A stretch of DNA of 64,000 nucleotides from Paracoccus indicus (GTDB lineage Bacteria > Pseudomonadota > Alphaproteobacteria > Rhodobacterales > Rhodobacteraceae): the NCBI RefSeq assembly GCF_003056335.1, contig NZ_PYWA01000003.1, positions 248,001 to 312,000 of the forward strand, given 5' to 3'. Shown in pieces: positions 26,105 to 35,455 of the stretch (position 1 is the stretch's first letter; each line of letters begins with the position of its first letter). The notes under the pieces are model-generated. The model was not told the origin of the DNA and ran no database searches. It was given only the letters and a program-made list of their open reading frames with translations. Position numbers and translations under genes: made by a program.

Positions 26105-28963
26105 ATGAACATGATGACGCGCGGACGGGTCACCGCAATCCTGGGCCCCACGAACACCGGCAAGACGCATGAGGCCATCTCGCGGATGCTGGGCCATCGC
26201 ACTGGCGTCATCGGGCTTCCGCTGCGCCTTTTGGCGCGCGAGGTCTATGACCGCATCGTCAAGGCACGCGGTCCTTCCGTCGTGGCCCTTGTCACGGGCG
26301 AGGAACGCATCATCCCCGATCGCGTGCAGTATTGGGTCGCCACCACCGAGGCCATGCCCGACATCGCCACCGATTTCGTCGCCATCGACGAGATCCAGCT
26401 TTGCGCCGATCCGGGCCGCGGCCATGTCTTCACCGACCGCCTGCTGAACATGCGCGGCACCAAGGAGACATTGCTGCTGGGCAGTTCGACCATGCGCCCC
26501 GCCATCGCGGCGCTGATCCCCGACGTGCATTTCGTACAGCGCCCGCGCATGTCGCAGCTTTCCTGGGCGGGGTCGAAGAAGCTGTCGCGCATGCCTGCCC
26601 GCAGCGCCATCGTGGGTTTCAGCGTCGATGACGTCTATGCCATGGCCGAACTGATCCGCCGCCAGAAGGGAGGTTGTGCGGTCGTCATGGGCGCGCTTTC
26701 GCCCCGGACGCGCAACGCGCAGGTGGCGATGTATCAAAGTGGCGAGGTCGATTACCTCGTGGCGACGGATGCCATCGGGATGGGCCTGAACCTCGACATC
26801 AAGCACGTGGCCTTCAGCGCCACGCATAAGTTCGACGGCCGCCGCGTGCGCGAGCTGTTCCCGCACGAGATGGGCCAGATCGCCGGTCGGGCAGGGCGTC
26901 ACACCGAATCCGGCACCTTCGGCGTCACGGGCGAGGCAGAGACCTTGGACCCCGGTTTGGTTGACGCGCTGGAAAACCACCGCTTTGCTCCGATCAGTCG
27001 TCTTGTCTGGCGGAACGCGCGGCTGGAATTCGGCACCATGGACCGCCTTGTCGAAAGCCTGGAGGCCGGATCGGGTCAGGAGCTTCTGGGCCGCGGACGC
27101 GAGGCCGATGACGTCGCCACGCTGAAGATCCTGCGCGAACTGCCCGAGATCAAGGACCGGGTGCGCGGCGGCAAGGACGTCCGGCTGCTGTGGGACGTCT
27201 GCCGCGTGCCCGATTTTCGCGGCATCAGCCAGATGGAGCATGCGACGCTGCTGGCGCGAATCTTCGGCTTCCTGCAGGATGGGACCATCCCGGCAGATTG
27301 GCTGGACCGCTCGATCAAGCGGATCGACAAGACGCATGGGGATATCGACGCCATCTCGAAGCGGCTGGCCTATATCCGCACATGGACCTATGTCGCGCAA
27401 AGAACCGGTTGGGTTCAGGACGAAAAGCATTGGCGCGGCGAGACACGCGCTGTAGAAGACCGCCTGTCAGACGCGTTGCACGCGGCGCTGACCCAACGAT
27501 TTGTGGACCGGCGCACGTCCGTGCTGATGCGCCGGCTCAAGCAGAAGGAGAGCCTTGTGGCCGAAGTGAACGACAAGGGCGAAGTGACGGTCGAGGGCGA
27601 ATTCGCCGGCCGTCTTGAAGGATTCCGTTTCCGCCCCGACCAGACCGCTTCGGCGGACGAGGCGAAGATGCTGAACCGCGCCGGCTACGAGGCATTGCGC
27701 CCCGAATTCCACCTGCGGGCGGACCGTTTCTACAACGCCCCCGACACCGAGATGGATTTCACCGAACAGGGTGGCCTGATGTGGGGCGAACAGGCGATCG
27801 GCAAGCTGGTCGCGGGGTCGGACCCGCTGCACCCCGGCGTGCAGGCCTTCGTCGACGAGGAAGCCGGTTCCGAGATCGCCGAAAAGGTCACCCGCCGCCT
27901 GCAGCATTTCATCGACCGCAAGATCGCCGCCGCCTTCGAGCCCCTGCTGGGCCTGCAGAAGGATGAGACCCTGACCGGTCTGGCCCGCGGTTTCGCCTTC
28001 CGCATGGTCGAGGCACTTGGCGTCCTGCCGCGCGAAGGCGTCGCCACCGAGGTCAAGGAACTTGACCAGGAATCGCGCGGGGCCCTGCGAAAGCATGGCG
28101 TGCGCTTCGGCCAGTTCACCATCTTCATGCCCGCGCTGCTGAAGCCCGCGCCGACGCGCCTGCGTCTGGTGCTGTGGTCGCTGTCCAAGGGTCTGAACGA
28201 ATTCCCCGAAAGCCCGCCCCCGGGCCTGGTGACCATCCCGCATATCAGCGACCTGCCGTCCGAGGTCTATACGCTGTCCGGCTATCGTCCGGCCGGCGAA
28301 CGCGCGATCCGCATCGACATGCTGGAGCGACTGGCAGATCTGCTGCGTGCACAGGACACGCGCGGCGGCTTCGAGGCCAATCCCGACATGCTGTCGATCA
28401 CCGGCATGACGCTGGAGCAGTTTTCGGGACTGATGCAGGGCTTGGGCTATTCGGCCGAAAAGGGCGAACGCCCGAAGGTCAAATCGACCGAAACGCCGGT
28501 CGTGACGCCTGCGCCCGAGGGTGAGGCCTCGGCCGCGCCCATGACCGAGGAGGAATCGGTGCTGGCCGCGGAAACCCGCGCCAAATGGGAGGCCGAGCAT
28601 CCCGCAGCCCCCGCCGCCGAGGGAACCGAAGCCCCGTCCGAGGATGTCGCACCGCCAGAGATGGAGGTGTTCTACACCTTCAAATGGGCACCCAAGCCGC
28701 GCGGCAACCGCCGTCCGCAAGGGGATCGTCCGCAGGGCGACCGTGCCGAGCGTCCGCAGGGCAACCGTGGCCCGCGCCGCGAGGGTGGCAAGAACGCCGC
28801 GCCTCATGGCGAACGCCGCGACCGTCAGGGCAAGCCCGGCGGCCCCAAGAAGGGCGGAAAGCCTGCGAATGCGGGTCCCAAGACCTTCTCCTCGCGTCCC
28901 GAAAAGAAGGCCGACCCCGACAGCCCCTTCGCCATCCTGGCGGCGCTGAAGGACAAATCCTGA
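26105..28963 (+). CDS. SUV3-like ATP-dependent RNA helicase
   Basis: This 952-residue helicase resembles mitochondrial SUV3. Motif I is ILGPTNTGKTHEAI, motif II reads FVAIDEIQLC, motif III is LLLGSST and motif VI is EMGQIAGRAGRHTESG. The central and C-terminal SUV3 domains follow to about residue 780. The last 170 residues are disordered: an acidic Glu/Ala segment, then Arg/Gly/Pro/Gln-rich repeats (GDRPQGDRAERPQGN) likely to bind RNA. It is followed directly by an S4 RNA-binding protein, supporting an RNA-metabolism operon. Substrate in bacteria unknown. Confidence 0.9.
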   Translation: MNMMTRGRVTAILGPTNTGKTHEAISRMLGHRTGVIGLPLRLLAREVYDRIVKARGPSVVALVTGEERIIPDRVQYWVATTEAMPDIATDFVAIDEIQLCADPGRGHVFTDRLLNMRGTKETLLLGSSTMRPAIAALIPDVHFVQRPRMSQLSWAGSKKLSRMPARSAIVGFSVDDVYAMAELIRRQKGGCAVVMGALSPRTRNAQVAMYQSGEVDYLVATDAIGMGLNLDIKHVAFSATHKFDGRRVRELFPHEMGQIAGRAGRHTESGTFGVTGEAETLDPGLVDALENHRFAPISRLVWRNARLEFGTMDRLVESLEAGSGQELLGRGREADDVATLKILRELPEIKDRVRGGKDVRLLWDVCRVPDFRGISQMEHATLLARIFGFLQDGTIPADWLDRSIKRIDKTHGDIDAISKRLAYIRTWTYVAQRTGWVQDEKHWRGETRAVEDRLSDALHAALTQRFVDRRTSVLMRRLKQKESLVAEVNDKGEVTVEGEFAGRLEGFRFRPDQTASADEAKMLNRAGYEALRPEFHLRADRFYNAPDTEMDFTEQGGLMWGEQAIGKLVAGSDPLHPGVQAFVDEEAGSEIAEKVTRRLQHFIDRKIAAAFEPLLGLQKDETLTGLARGFAFRMVEALGVLPREGVATEVKELDQESRGALRKHGVRFGQFTIFMPALLKPAPTRLRLVLWSLSKGLNEFPESPPPGLVTIPHISDLPSEVYTLSGYRPAGERAIRIDMLERLADLLRAQDTRGGFEANPDMLSITGMTLEQFSGLMQGLGYSAEKGERPKVKSTETPVVTPAPEGEASAAPMTEEESVLAAETRAKWEAEHPAAPAAEGTEAPSEDVAPPEMEVFYTFKWAPKPRGNRRPQGDRPQGDRAERPQGNRGPRREGGKNAAPHGERRDRQGKPGGPKKGGKPANAGPKTFSSRPEKKADPDSPFAILAALKDKS

Positions 28964-28964
28964 C

Positions 28965-29300
28965 GTGAGTGAAGCGGCTGCGGGTCTGCGGCTGGACAAA
29001 TGGCTGTTCTTTGCGCGGTTCTTCAAGACCCGCGGCCTGGCTGCCGACCGCATCGAAGCGGGCGGCATCCGGGTGAACGGCCAGCCCTGCCGCAAGCCCG
29101 GCAAGACGGTGCGCATCGGTGACAGGCTGCGCATCTCGGCCTATCAGCAGATCCGTTACGTGACGGTCGTCGATATGGCCGACCGTCGCGGCCCTGCCTC
29201 GGAAGCAAGCCTGATGTATCTGGACGATGACGATGGGTTGATTGATCCCTCGGATGGGTCTAGTGACATCGCGAACCTCAAGACAAGAGTGCCCAGATGA
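28965..29300 (+). CDS. S4-domain RNA-binding protein, Hsp15-like
   Basis: This 111-residue protein has an S4 domain at residues 8-60 ([40 protein letters not shown]). The Hsp15 family binds 50S subunits with stalled peptidyl-tRNA. The tail is acidic ([13 protein letters not shown]). The start is GTG at 28965, one base after the helicase stop, with AAGGA upstream. It overlaps fdxA by 4 bp (ATGA). Confidence 0.9.
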   Translation: MSEAAAGLRLDKWLFFARFFKTRGLAADRIEAGGIRVNGQPCRKPGKTVRIGDRLRISAYQQIRYVTVVDMADRRGPASEASLMYLDDDDGLIDPSDGSSDIANLKTRVPR

Positions 29301-29635
29301 CCTATGTCGTGACCGACAACTGCATCATGTGCAAATATACCGACTGCGTCGAAGTCTGCCCCGTGGATTGTTTCTACGAGGGTGAAAACACGCTGGTCAT
29401 TCATCCCGACGAATGCATCGACTGCGGCGTCTGCGAACCCGAATGCCCCGCCGATGCCATCCGCGCCGATACCGAGCCGGACATGGAAAAATGGGTCGAG
29501 TTTAACCGCAAGTATTCCGAGCAATGGCCCGTGATCACGCAGAAGAAGGACCCGCTGCCGACCGCCGCCGAAATGGACGGCAAGGAAGGCAAACTGGAAG
29601 AATACTTCTCGGAAGCGCCGGGTGCGGGCGACTGA
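29297..29635 (+). CDS. fdxA: 7Fe ferredoxin (Azotobacter FdI type)
   Basis: This 112-residue ferredoxin has [18 protein letters not shown] and [12 protein letters not shown], giving one [3Fe-4S] and one [4Fe-4S] cluster in the pattern of Azotobacter ferredoxin I. A C-terminal extension of about 50 residues ([20 protein letters not shown]) is typical of the type. It is a low-potential electron carrier. It is coupled to the S4 gene by ATGA overlap, an arrangement conserved near carD in related bacteria. Confidence 0.95.
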   Translation: MTYVVTDNCIMCKYTDCVEVCPVDCFYEGENTLVIHPDECIDCGVCEPECPADAIRADTEPDMEKWVEFNRKYSEQWPVITQKKDPLPTAAEMDGKEGKLEEYFSEAPGAGD

Positions 29636-29793
29636 GATGATTCGCGCGGGCAGGGTGCATAACCGACCGCGCTGACATGCAAGCCGCTGCCGCGATGGGG
29701 AAAGCCCTGTCGCGGTCAGTTTCGGTAATCTGCATACGACCGCTTTTTCCAGCGTCATTTTTATGTTATATATGCCCTAGACGTGCTTCTGGC

Positions 29794-29934
29794 GAAAGTC
29801 AGGGGCACTTTCGGGTTTATGCCCGATGCTGCCGTTCTCCGCGCCCTCTGCCGGGCCGGAGCATAAGTGAAAACCGAACGGGCCGAAGGTGGCGATAGCC
29901 TCCTGCGGGCCCTTGTGTCCGTGCCTGAGGACAC
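29794..29934 (+). promoter_or_regulatory. Structured leader upstream of carD
   Basis: The 316-bp gap between fdxA and carD has no gene. It contains two clear hairpins, GAAAGT/ACTTTC (29794-29812) and GTGTCC/GGACAC (29915-29934), the second 18 bp before the start codon and next to the AAGGA. A TATATAT at about 29766 could be the -10 element, which would put both hairpins in a 5' leader of about 170 nt. Regulation by the leader is an inference. Confidence 0.4.
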
Positions 29935-29951
29935 CACCATAAGGAAGCCAG

Positions 29952-30464
29952 ATGTCGAAATCCAAGAAGAACGAGTTCCGCCCCGATGACTTCGTCGTCT
30001 ATCCCGCCCATGGTGTCGGCCGGATCGTGTCCATCGACGAACAGGAGGTTGCCGGTCTCAAGCTTGAGATGTTCGTCATTTCGTTCGACAAGGACAAGAT
30101 GACCCTGCGCGTCCCGACCGCCCGCGCCACCGAAATCGGTATGCGCAGCCTGTCGACGCCGGATCTGATCGACCGCGCGCTGGAGACGCTGAAGGGCAAG
30201 GCCCGCGTCAAGCGTGCCATGTGGTCGCGTCGTGCTCAGGAATACGAACAGAAGATCAACTCGGGCGATCTGATGGCCATTGCCGAGGTGGTGCGCGACC
30301 TGCACCGCAGCGATGATCAGCGCGAACAGTCCTATTCCGAGCGTCAGCTCTATGAGGCCGCACTGGACCGTCTGACCCGCGAAGTCGCAGCCGTTGTCGG
30401 CCTTGACGAAGGCGGCGCCCAGAAGCGCGTCGAAGAGGTCCTGACCTCGCGCGCGGCCGCCTGA
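29952..30464 (+). CDS. carD: CarD-family transcription regulator
   Basis: This 170-residue protein has the N-terminal RNA-polymerase interaction domain (FVVYPAHGVGRIVSIDEQEV, a CarD/TRCF Tudor-like fold) and a helical C-terminal DNA-binding domain (MWSRRAQEYEQKINSGDLM, RSYSERQLYEAALDRL-like segment). CarD stabilises open promoter complexes, chiefly at rRNA and housekeeping promoters. AAGGA precedes the ATG and a strong terminator follows, so it is monocistronic with a long leader. Confidence 0.95.
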   Translation: MSKSKKNEFRPDDFVVYPAHGVGRIVSIDEQEVAGLKLEMFVISFDKDKMTLRVPTARATEIGMRSLSTPDLIDRALETLKGKARVKRAMWSRRAQEYEQKINSGDLMAIAEVVRDLHRSDDQREQSYSERQLYEAALDRLTREVAAVVGLDEGGAQKRVEEVLTSRAAA

Positions 30465-30485
30465 TCGTACGATCACGCATAAATT

Positions 30486-30519
30486 GAAAGGGCGTCCCGC
30501 AGGGGGCGCCCTTTCTTCG
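30486..30519 (+). terminator. Rho-independent terminator of carD
   Basis: GAAAGGGCG pairs with CGCCCTTTC across a 12-nt loop, followed by a T-rich tail, 21 bp after the carD stop. Confidence 0.85.
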
Positions 30520-30542
30520 TGAAGAAGCCGATGTTCCAAACG

Positions 30543-30571
30543 TGGACAACGCTTTTCGTCCCGCCTATAAC
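30543..30571 (+). promoter_or_regulatory. Sigma-70-type promoter of ppaC operon
   Basis: TGGACA (5/6 of TTGACA) and TATAAC (5/6 of TATAAT) are 17 bp apart, with the start codon about 38 bp beyond the -10 element. It is the cleanest housekeeping promoter in the window and lies just after the carD terminator. Confidence 0.7.
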
Positions 30572-30609
30572 CCCGGCGACAAACCCACCCTGCAGAACGA
30601 TCGAGGCGT

Positions 30610-31530
30610 ATGATGATCAAGGTTTTCGGCCACACCTCCCCCGACACGGATTCCACCGGCTCGCCCATCATCTGGGCATGGTATCTGAACGAAGTCCGCA
30701 AGACCCCCGCCGTGGCGGTCCTGCAGGGCGAACCCAATACCGAAGCGGCCTGGATGCTGACCCGCTGGAACCTGGACAAGCCGGAAATCATCGCGGATGT
30801 GGCTGCCGGCGACAAATGCGTCATCGTCGACACCAACAACCCCGCCGAGCTGCCCGCGTCGCTGGCCGATGCCGATGTGATCGAGATCATCGACCACCAC
30901 CTGCTGGCCGGCGGCATCAAGACGCGTGCGCCCATCAACATCACCATCCGCCCGCTGGCCTGCACCGCCACCATCATGTACGACCTGATCGGTGACGACA
31001 TGGCGCGTGCCCCCGAAGGCATCAAGGGCGCGATGCTGACCTGCATCCTGTCCGACACGCTGGAATTCCGCAGCCCGACCACCACCGCGCATGACCGTGC
31101 CGTGGCCGAGAAGCTGGCCGCCGATCTGGGCGTGAACATCACCGAATTCGCCGCCGACATGTTTGCCGCGAAGTCGGACGTCAGCGCCTTCGGCGACGAC
31201 GCGCTGCTGCGGATGGACAGCAAGGAATACGAGTTGGGCGGCAAGAAGCTGCGCGTCTCGGTTCTGGAAACGACCGCGCCGCAGGTCCTGCTGGACCGCA
31301 AGGCCGCGCTGATGGCCGCCATGCCCGCCGTCGCCGCCGCCGACGGCGCCGACGAGGTGCTGCTGTTCATCGTCGACATCCTGCGCGAGGAAGCGACCCT
31401 TCTGGTTCCCAACGACTTCGTCAAGCAGGTCGCCGAGCGCAGCTTTGCCGCTACCGTCACAGGCGATACCGTCGTTCTGCCGGGCGTCATGAGCCGCAAG
31501 AAGCAGATCATCCCGGTCCTGGCCGTCTGA
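30610..31530 (+). CDS. ppaC: Manganese-dependent inorganic pyrophosphatase (family II)
   Basis: This 306-residue DHH-superfamily enzyme hydrolyses pyrophosphate. Metal-site motifs are GHTSPDTDS, VIVDTNN and IEIIDHHLL; the C-terminal DHHA2 domain ends in the substrate-binding SRKKQIIP. Family II enzymes need Mn2+ or Co2+. GAGGCG precedes the tandem ATGATG. Its stop shares one base with the next start (TGATG). Confidence 0.96.
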   Translation: MMIKVFGHTSPDTDSTGSPIIWAWYLNEVRKTPAVAVLQGEPNTEAAWMLTRWNLDKPEIIADVAAGDKCVIVDTNNPAELPASLADADVIEIIDHHLLAGGIKTRAPINITIRPLACTATIMYDLIGDDMARAPEGIKGAMLTCILSDTLEFRSPTTTAHDRAVAEKLAADLGVNITEFAADMFAAKSDVSAFGDDALLRMDSKEYELGGKKLRVSVLETTAPQVLLDRKAALMAAMPAVAAADGADEVLLFIVDILREEATLLVPNDFVKQVAERSFAATVTGDTVVLPGVMSRKKQIIPVLAV

Positions 31531-32399
31531 TGACCCGCATCCTTCAGTCGCTGGCCGAGATTTCGGCCAGCTATGACGCGCTGTTCTGCGACCTCTGGGG
31601 CTGTCTGCACAACGGCAAGCAGCCCTATCCCGCGGCCGTCGCCGCCTTGCAGGCGTTCCGCGCCCAAGGCGGCAAGGTCTGCCTGATGACCAATGCGCCG
31701 CGCCCGAACCAATATGTCGTGGCTCAGCTGGACCGGATGGGCGTTCCGCGCGATGCCTGGGATCTGGTGGTCAGTTCGGGCGATGCGGCACAGGACGCGA
31801 TGTTCGAGGGTGCCGTGGGCTGCAAGGTCTGGCACATCGGGCTGGCGAAGGATGACGGCTTCTTCACCGATATTCCGCAGGCCCATGTGAACAGCCCTGC
31901 CATCAGCCGGGTCGAACTGTCCGAGGCCGAGGGCATCGTCGCATCGGGTCCCTTCGATGAACTGAACGAAACGCCCGAGGATTACCGCGATCGTTTCCAA
32001 GACGCGATCGACCGTGGGCTGGTGATGCTATGTGCGAACCCCGACTTGGTCGTGGACATGGGCGACACCCGCATCTATTGCGCCGGTGCGTTGGCCGAGT
32101 TCTATGAGAGCATGGGCGGCAAGGCACTGTATTACGGCAAGCCCCACGCCCCGATCTATGATCGGGCGCGGCAGTTGATGGGCCTTGGGTCCGACGCCCG
32201 CTGTCTTGCCGTGGGGGACGGCATCGATACCGACATTCTTGGTGCAATGCAGCAGGGGATCGACTCGATCTTCGTGACGGGCGGACTGGCGGCGGATGCC
32301 TTCGGCAGCGACGTGGAAAACCCCGACGCCGACAAACTGCGCGATTGGCTGGATGCGCGGCACCGATTACCTGCCTATGCGATAGGGCGTCTTCGCTGA
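31530..32399 (+). CDS. HAD-superfamily hydrolase, class IIA (TIGR01459 type)
   Basis: This 289-residue protein is NagD-like. The first HAD motif reads FCDLWGCLHNG: the nucleophile Asp is kept but the usual +2 Asp is Trp, as is normal for this subfamily, so phosphatase activity is uncertain. LMTNAPRP is motif II, GGKALYYGKPHAPIYD carries the motif III Lys, and AVGDGIDTDILGA is motif IV. It is coupled to ppaC and ends at a strong terminator. Confidence 0.88.
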   Translation: MTRILQSLAEISASYDALFCDLWGCLHNGKQPYPAAVAALQAFRAQGGKVCLMTNAPRPNQYVVAQLDRMGVPRDAWDLVVSSGDAAQDAMFEGAVGCKVWHIGLAKDDGFFTDIPQAHVNSPAISRVELSEAEGIVASGPFDELNETPEDYRDRFQDAIDRGLVMLCANPDLVVDMGDTRIYCAGALAEFYESMGGKALYYGKPHAPIYDRARQLMGLGSDARCLAVGDGIDTDILGAMQQGIDSIFVTGGLAADAFGSDVENPDADKLRDWLDARHRLPAYAIGRLR

Positions 32400-32419
32400 A
32401 CTGCGCTACATCTAACTTC

Positions 32420-32446
32420 AAAAGCCCGCCCTCGTGCGGGCTTTTT
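32420..32446 (+). terminator. Rho-independent terminator after HAD gene
   Basis: AAAGCCCGC pairs with GCGGGCTTT around a 6-nt loop with a T5 tail, ending the ppaC-HAD operon. Confidence 0.92.
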
Positions 32447-32561
32447 ATATGTCTCGGCCAGTCAGACAGATAATTCCCGAAATTGCGCCATTCAGGACAT
32501 TTTATTGCGCTTCTATTTCGTTTCTGCTATGCAGCATGAACCAAGATGCAGCGGCAGGCGA

Positions 32562-33017
32562 ATGGATCACGACATGCTGGACAACTTCCCGAAGGGCACC
32601 ATTGTCATCGAGGATCTGGAGGTGGGCATGTCCCGCCATCTGCAAAAGCAGATCACCGATGAAGACATCCAGATGTTCGCCACCGTCTCGACCGACCGAA
32701 ACCCGGTGCATCTGGACGATGACTATGCGCGCGACACGATATTCGAAGGGCGCATCGCCCATGGGATGCTGACGGCGGGGCTGATCTCGGCGGTGATCGG
32801 GGAACAGCTGCCGGGGCATGGCACGGTCTATCTGGGCCAGACGCTCATGTTCATGGCTCCGGTGCGTCCCGGCGACGTCGTCCGCGCCGAAGTGACGGTC
32901 GAGACGATCGATCACTCAAAAAGGCGTGTCACGCTTGCAACCCGCTGCCTCGTGGGCGATAGGGTCGTGCTGAAAGGCGAGGCGGTCGTGCTGGCCCCAA
33001 GCCGCAAGTTCGACTGA
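32562..33017 (+). CDS. MaoC-like (R)-specific enoyl-CoA hydratase
   Basis: This 151-residue hot-dog-fold protein has the hydratase-2 block FATVSTDRNPVHLDDDYA, with catalytic Asp and His, then GRIAHGMLTAGLISAVIG. Such PhaJ-type enzymes hydrate trans-2-enoyl-CoA to (R)-3-hydroxyacyl-CoA, feeding polyhydroxyalkanoate synthesis. ATG 32562 is my choice; ATG 32574 (MLDNFPKG) is equally close to family starts, and no strong ribosome binding site decides between them. A longer start at 32505 is unlikely. Confidence 0.88.
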   Translation: MDHDMLDNFPKGTIVIEDLEVGMSRHLQKQITDEDIQMFATVSTDRNPVHLDDDYARDTIFEGRIAHGMLTAGLISAVIGEQLPGHGTVYLGQTLMFMAPVRPGDVVRAEVTVETIDHSKRRVTLATRCLVGDRVVLKGEAVVLAPSRKFD

Positions 33018-33048
33018 CGGGACGCATGGGCGTTCCATTGGGGGCGCA

Positions 33049-33978
33049 TTGCAGATCCATCGAGACTGGACAGGACAGCCGTCAGATGCCCGCGGGGCAA
33101 GCGTTGCCATGGGCAATTTCGACGGCGTTCACAAGGGCCACCGGGCCGTCATCGACGCCGCCCGCGCTGCCGGCGACGCGCCCTTGGGGGTCGTCACCTT
33201 CGAGCCGCACCCGCGGCAGTATTTCGTCCCCGACGCGCCGCCCTTCCGCCTGATGAACCCCGAGGCGCGCGCCAATCGCTTGGCACGACTTGGGGTCGAT
33301 CATCTCTATGAATTGCCCTTCGACAAGGTTCTGGCCGGGCTGACACCGGAAGGCTTTGCGCGGCAGGTTCTGGCCGAGGGCTTGGGCGTGTCGCATGTGA
33401 CCGTCGGCGCGGATTTCTGTTTCGGGAAGGACAGGAAAGGCACTGCCCGGACCCTTCAGGACCTGGGGCGCGAGCTTGGTTTCGGCGTGACCATCGTGCC
33501 GCTGATCGGGACGGGGGACGAGCAATACAGCTCGACCGCGATCCGCAAGGCGCTGACCGATGGCCGCACCCATGAGGCGGAGCGGATGTTGGGTCATTGG
33601 CACCGGATCGAGGGCGAGGTCGTGCATGGTGAAAAGCGCGGCCGCGAATTCGGCTGGCCGACCGCAAACCTGCGCATGGACGATCTGCACCTGCCACGCC
33701 TTGGCGTCTATGCCGTTCTGGTCGATATCCTGACGGGGCCGGACAAGGGACCGTGCCAGGGGGTCGCCTCGCTTGGGGTTCGTCCGATGTTCGGGCGGAA
33801 CGAACCCAACCTCGAGGTGCATCTGTTCGACTTCGACGGCGATCTTTACGGCCACCACCTCTCGGTCGCCCTGGTCGATTTCCTGCGCGACGAGGCCAGT
33901 TTCGACGGCGTCGATGCCCTGATCGAGCAGATCGCGCAGGATGCCCGCGACGCCCGCGCCATCCTGGCGGGGCGCTGA
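33049..33978 (+). CDS. ribF: Bifunctional riboflavin kinase / FAD synthetase
   Basis: This 309-residue enzyme makes FMN then FAD. The adenylyltransferase half has VAMGNFDGVHKGHRAVI and VTFEPHPRQYF, with YSSTAIRKALTDG; the kinase half has GWPTANLRM (ATP/Mg site) and HLFDFDGDLYGHHLSVALVDFLR. The start is TTG at 33049 behind a GGGGG run; QIHRDWTGQP right after it matches family N-termini. It shares a base with the next gene (TGATG). Confidence 0.95.
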   Translation: MQIHRDWTGQPSDARGASVAMGNFDGVHKGHRAVIDAARAAGDAPLGVVTFEPHPRQYFVPDAPPFRLMNPEARANRLARLGVDHLYELPFDKVLAGLTPEGFARQVLAEGLGVSHVTVGADFCFGKDRKGTARTLQDLGRELGFGVTIVPLIGTGDEQYSSTAIRKALTDGRTHEAERMLGHWHRIEGEVVHGEKRGREFGWPTANLRMDDLHLPRLGVYAVLVDILTGPDKGPCQGVASLGVRPMFGRNEPNLEVHLFDFDGDLYGHHLSVALVDFLRDEASFDGVDALIEQIAQDARDARAILAGR

Positions 33979-34418
33979 TGCGCGACCGCTTCTGGGAAGA
34001 GCCTCTGTCCAAGCTGACGCCGACCGAGTGGGAGGCGCTTTGCGACGGCTGCGGCAAATGCTGCCTGAACAAGATTGAGTTCGAGGATACCAACGAACTG
34101 GCCTTCACCCGCGTCGCTTGCAAGCTGCTTGACGGGCAGGCCTGCCAGTGCAGCAGCTATGCCAACCGCCACGACTTCGTGCCCGATTGCGTGGTTCTGA
34201 CACCGGCGAAGATCAAGGAGATCGCCTGGTGGCTGCCCGCGACCTGCGCCTATCGCCTGCGCCACGAGGGCAAGCCGCTCTACGATTGGCACTACCTGAT
34301 CTCGGGCGACCGCGAAACGGTGCATCAGGCCGGGGCCAGCGTTCGTGGATGGACGGTCAGCGAGCTGTCGGTCGAAGAAGATGACTGGGAAGATCACATC
34401 ATCGAGGATCTGTCATGA
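33978..34418 (+). CDS. UPF0260 (YcgN-like) cysteine-cluster protein
   Basis: This 146-residue protein has the YkgJ-type zinc/iron chelating cluster, CDGCGKCCLNK, then CKLLDGQACQCSSYANR and DCVVLTPAKIKEI with a later TCAYRL. The arrangement of eight or more cysteines is typical of UPF0260. Function is unknown, but oxygenase-like Fe-S or zinc binding has been suggested for the family. It overlaps ribF by one base and ltaE by four. Confidence 0.9.
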   Translation: MRDRFWEEPLSKLTPTEWEALCDGCGKCCLNKIEFEDTNELAFTRVACKLLDGQACQCSSYANRHDFVPDCVVLTPAKIKEIAWWLPATCAYRLRHEGKPLYDWHYLISGDRETVHQAGASVRGWTVSELSVEEDDWEDHIIEDLS

Positions 34419-35455
34419 ATTTCGCCTCGGACAATGTCCATGCAGCCCATCCCGCGGTGATCGAAGCGCTGGTGCGGGCCAATTCGGGTGCCGCCAAAAG
34501 CTATGGTGCCGATCACATCACCGCCGAGGCCCAAGAGGCCATCCGCGACCTGCTGGAAGCCCCCGAGGCCGAGGTCCGCTTCGTGGCCACCGGCACGGCG
34601 GCCAATGCGCTTGTCTGCGCGCAGCTGTCCCCGCCCTATGGTCGGATTTATTGCCACGACGACGCGCATATTCAGACCAGCGAATGTGGTGCGCCCGAAT
34701 TCTTTTCGCATGGTGCAAAGCTGGTCACGCTGCCCGGGACGGGGGGCAAGCTGACCCCGCAGATCCTGTCCCGCGCCATCGCCGAAGGTGCTGACGAGGG
34801 GCTGAACGGCGGGATGAACGCCATGGTCTCGATCACGAATGCGACGGAATGGGGAACGGTCTATACGCCCGACCAGGTGGCCGAACTGGCGCGCGTGGCG
34901 CATGAAGCGGGGCTGACCCTGCATATGGACGGCGCACGGTTTTCCAATGCTGTGGCCCATCTGGACTGTTCGCCTGCCGACGTGACGTGGCGGGCAGGTA
35001 TCGATGCGTTGTGCTTCGGCGGCACCAAGAACGGCGCCATGGGGGCAGAGGCCGTAGTATTCTTCGATCCGGCGCGCGCAGCGGGGTTCGATTATCGCCG
35101 CAAGCAGGCGGGGCATGTCTTTTCCAAGAACCGCTTTCTGGCGGCGCAGATGCTGGCGCTGGCAACGGACGGGCTGTGGCGCAATCTGGCGGCGCAGGCC
35201 AATGCCAAGGCGCAGGTTCTGGGGCAGGCCGTTCAGGCAGGAGGGGGCCGGTTGTTGCAGCCCGTCCAATCGAACGGTGTCTTTGCCGCGATCCGTCCCG
35301 AAACCCATAAACGTGCGCAATCGGCAGGGGCCTATTATTACCCCTGGCCCGATCCTTCGGTCGAGGGGACGGACCTGATCCCCATCCGCCTGGTCTGTGC
35401 CTGGGATACGCCGGATGACGAGGTGCAGGCCCTGTCGGCCATTCTTACTGGCTGA
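34415..35455 (+). CDS. ltaE: Low-specificity L-threonine aldolase
   Basis: This 346-residue PLP enzyme cleaves L-threonine and L-allo-threonine to glycine and acetaldehyde. It starts NFASDNVHAAHPAVIEAL; HMDGARFSNAV is the cofactor-ring contact block and CFGGTKNGAMGAEAV holds the PLP lysine. Its stop abuts the stop of convergent pncC with no spacer (TGATCA), so there is no room for a terminator. Confidence 0.94.
   Translation: MNFASDNVHAAHPAVIEALVRANSGAAKSYGADHITAEAQEAIRDLLEAPEAEVRFVATGTAANALVCAQLSPPYGRIYCHDDAHIQTSECGAPEFFSHGAKLVTLPGTGGKLTPQILSRAIAEGADEGLNGGMNAMVSITNATEWGTVYTPDQVAELARVAHEAGLTLHMDGARFSNAVAHLDCSPADVTWRAGIDALCFGGTKNGAMGAEAVVFFDPARAAGFDYRRKQAGHVFSKNRFLAAQMLALATDGLWRNLAAQANAKAQVLGQAVQAGGGRLLQPVQSNGVFAAIRPETHKRAQSAGAYYYPWPDPSVEGTDLIPIRLVCAWDTPDDEVQALSAILTG

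Noticed and set aside
25544..27430. Minus-strand 628-codon open frame across the TPR and helicase genes
   Set aside because: It crosses two real genes in antisense and encodes no recognisable motif.
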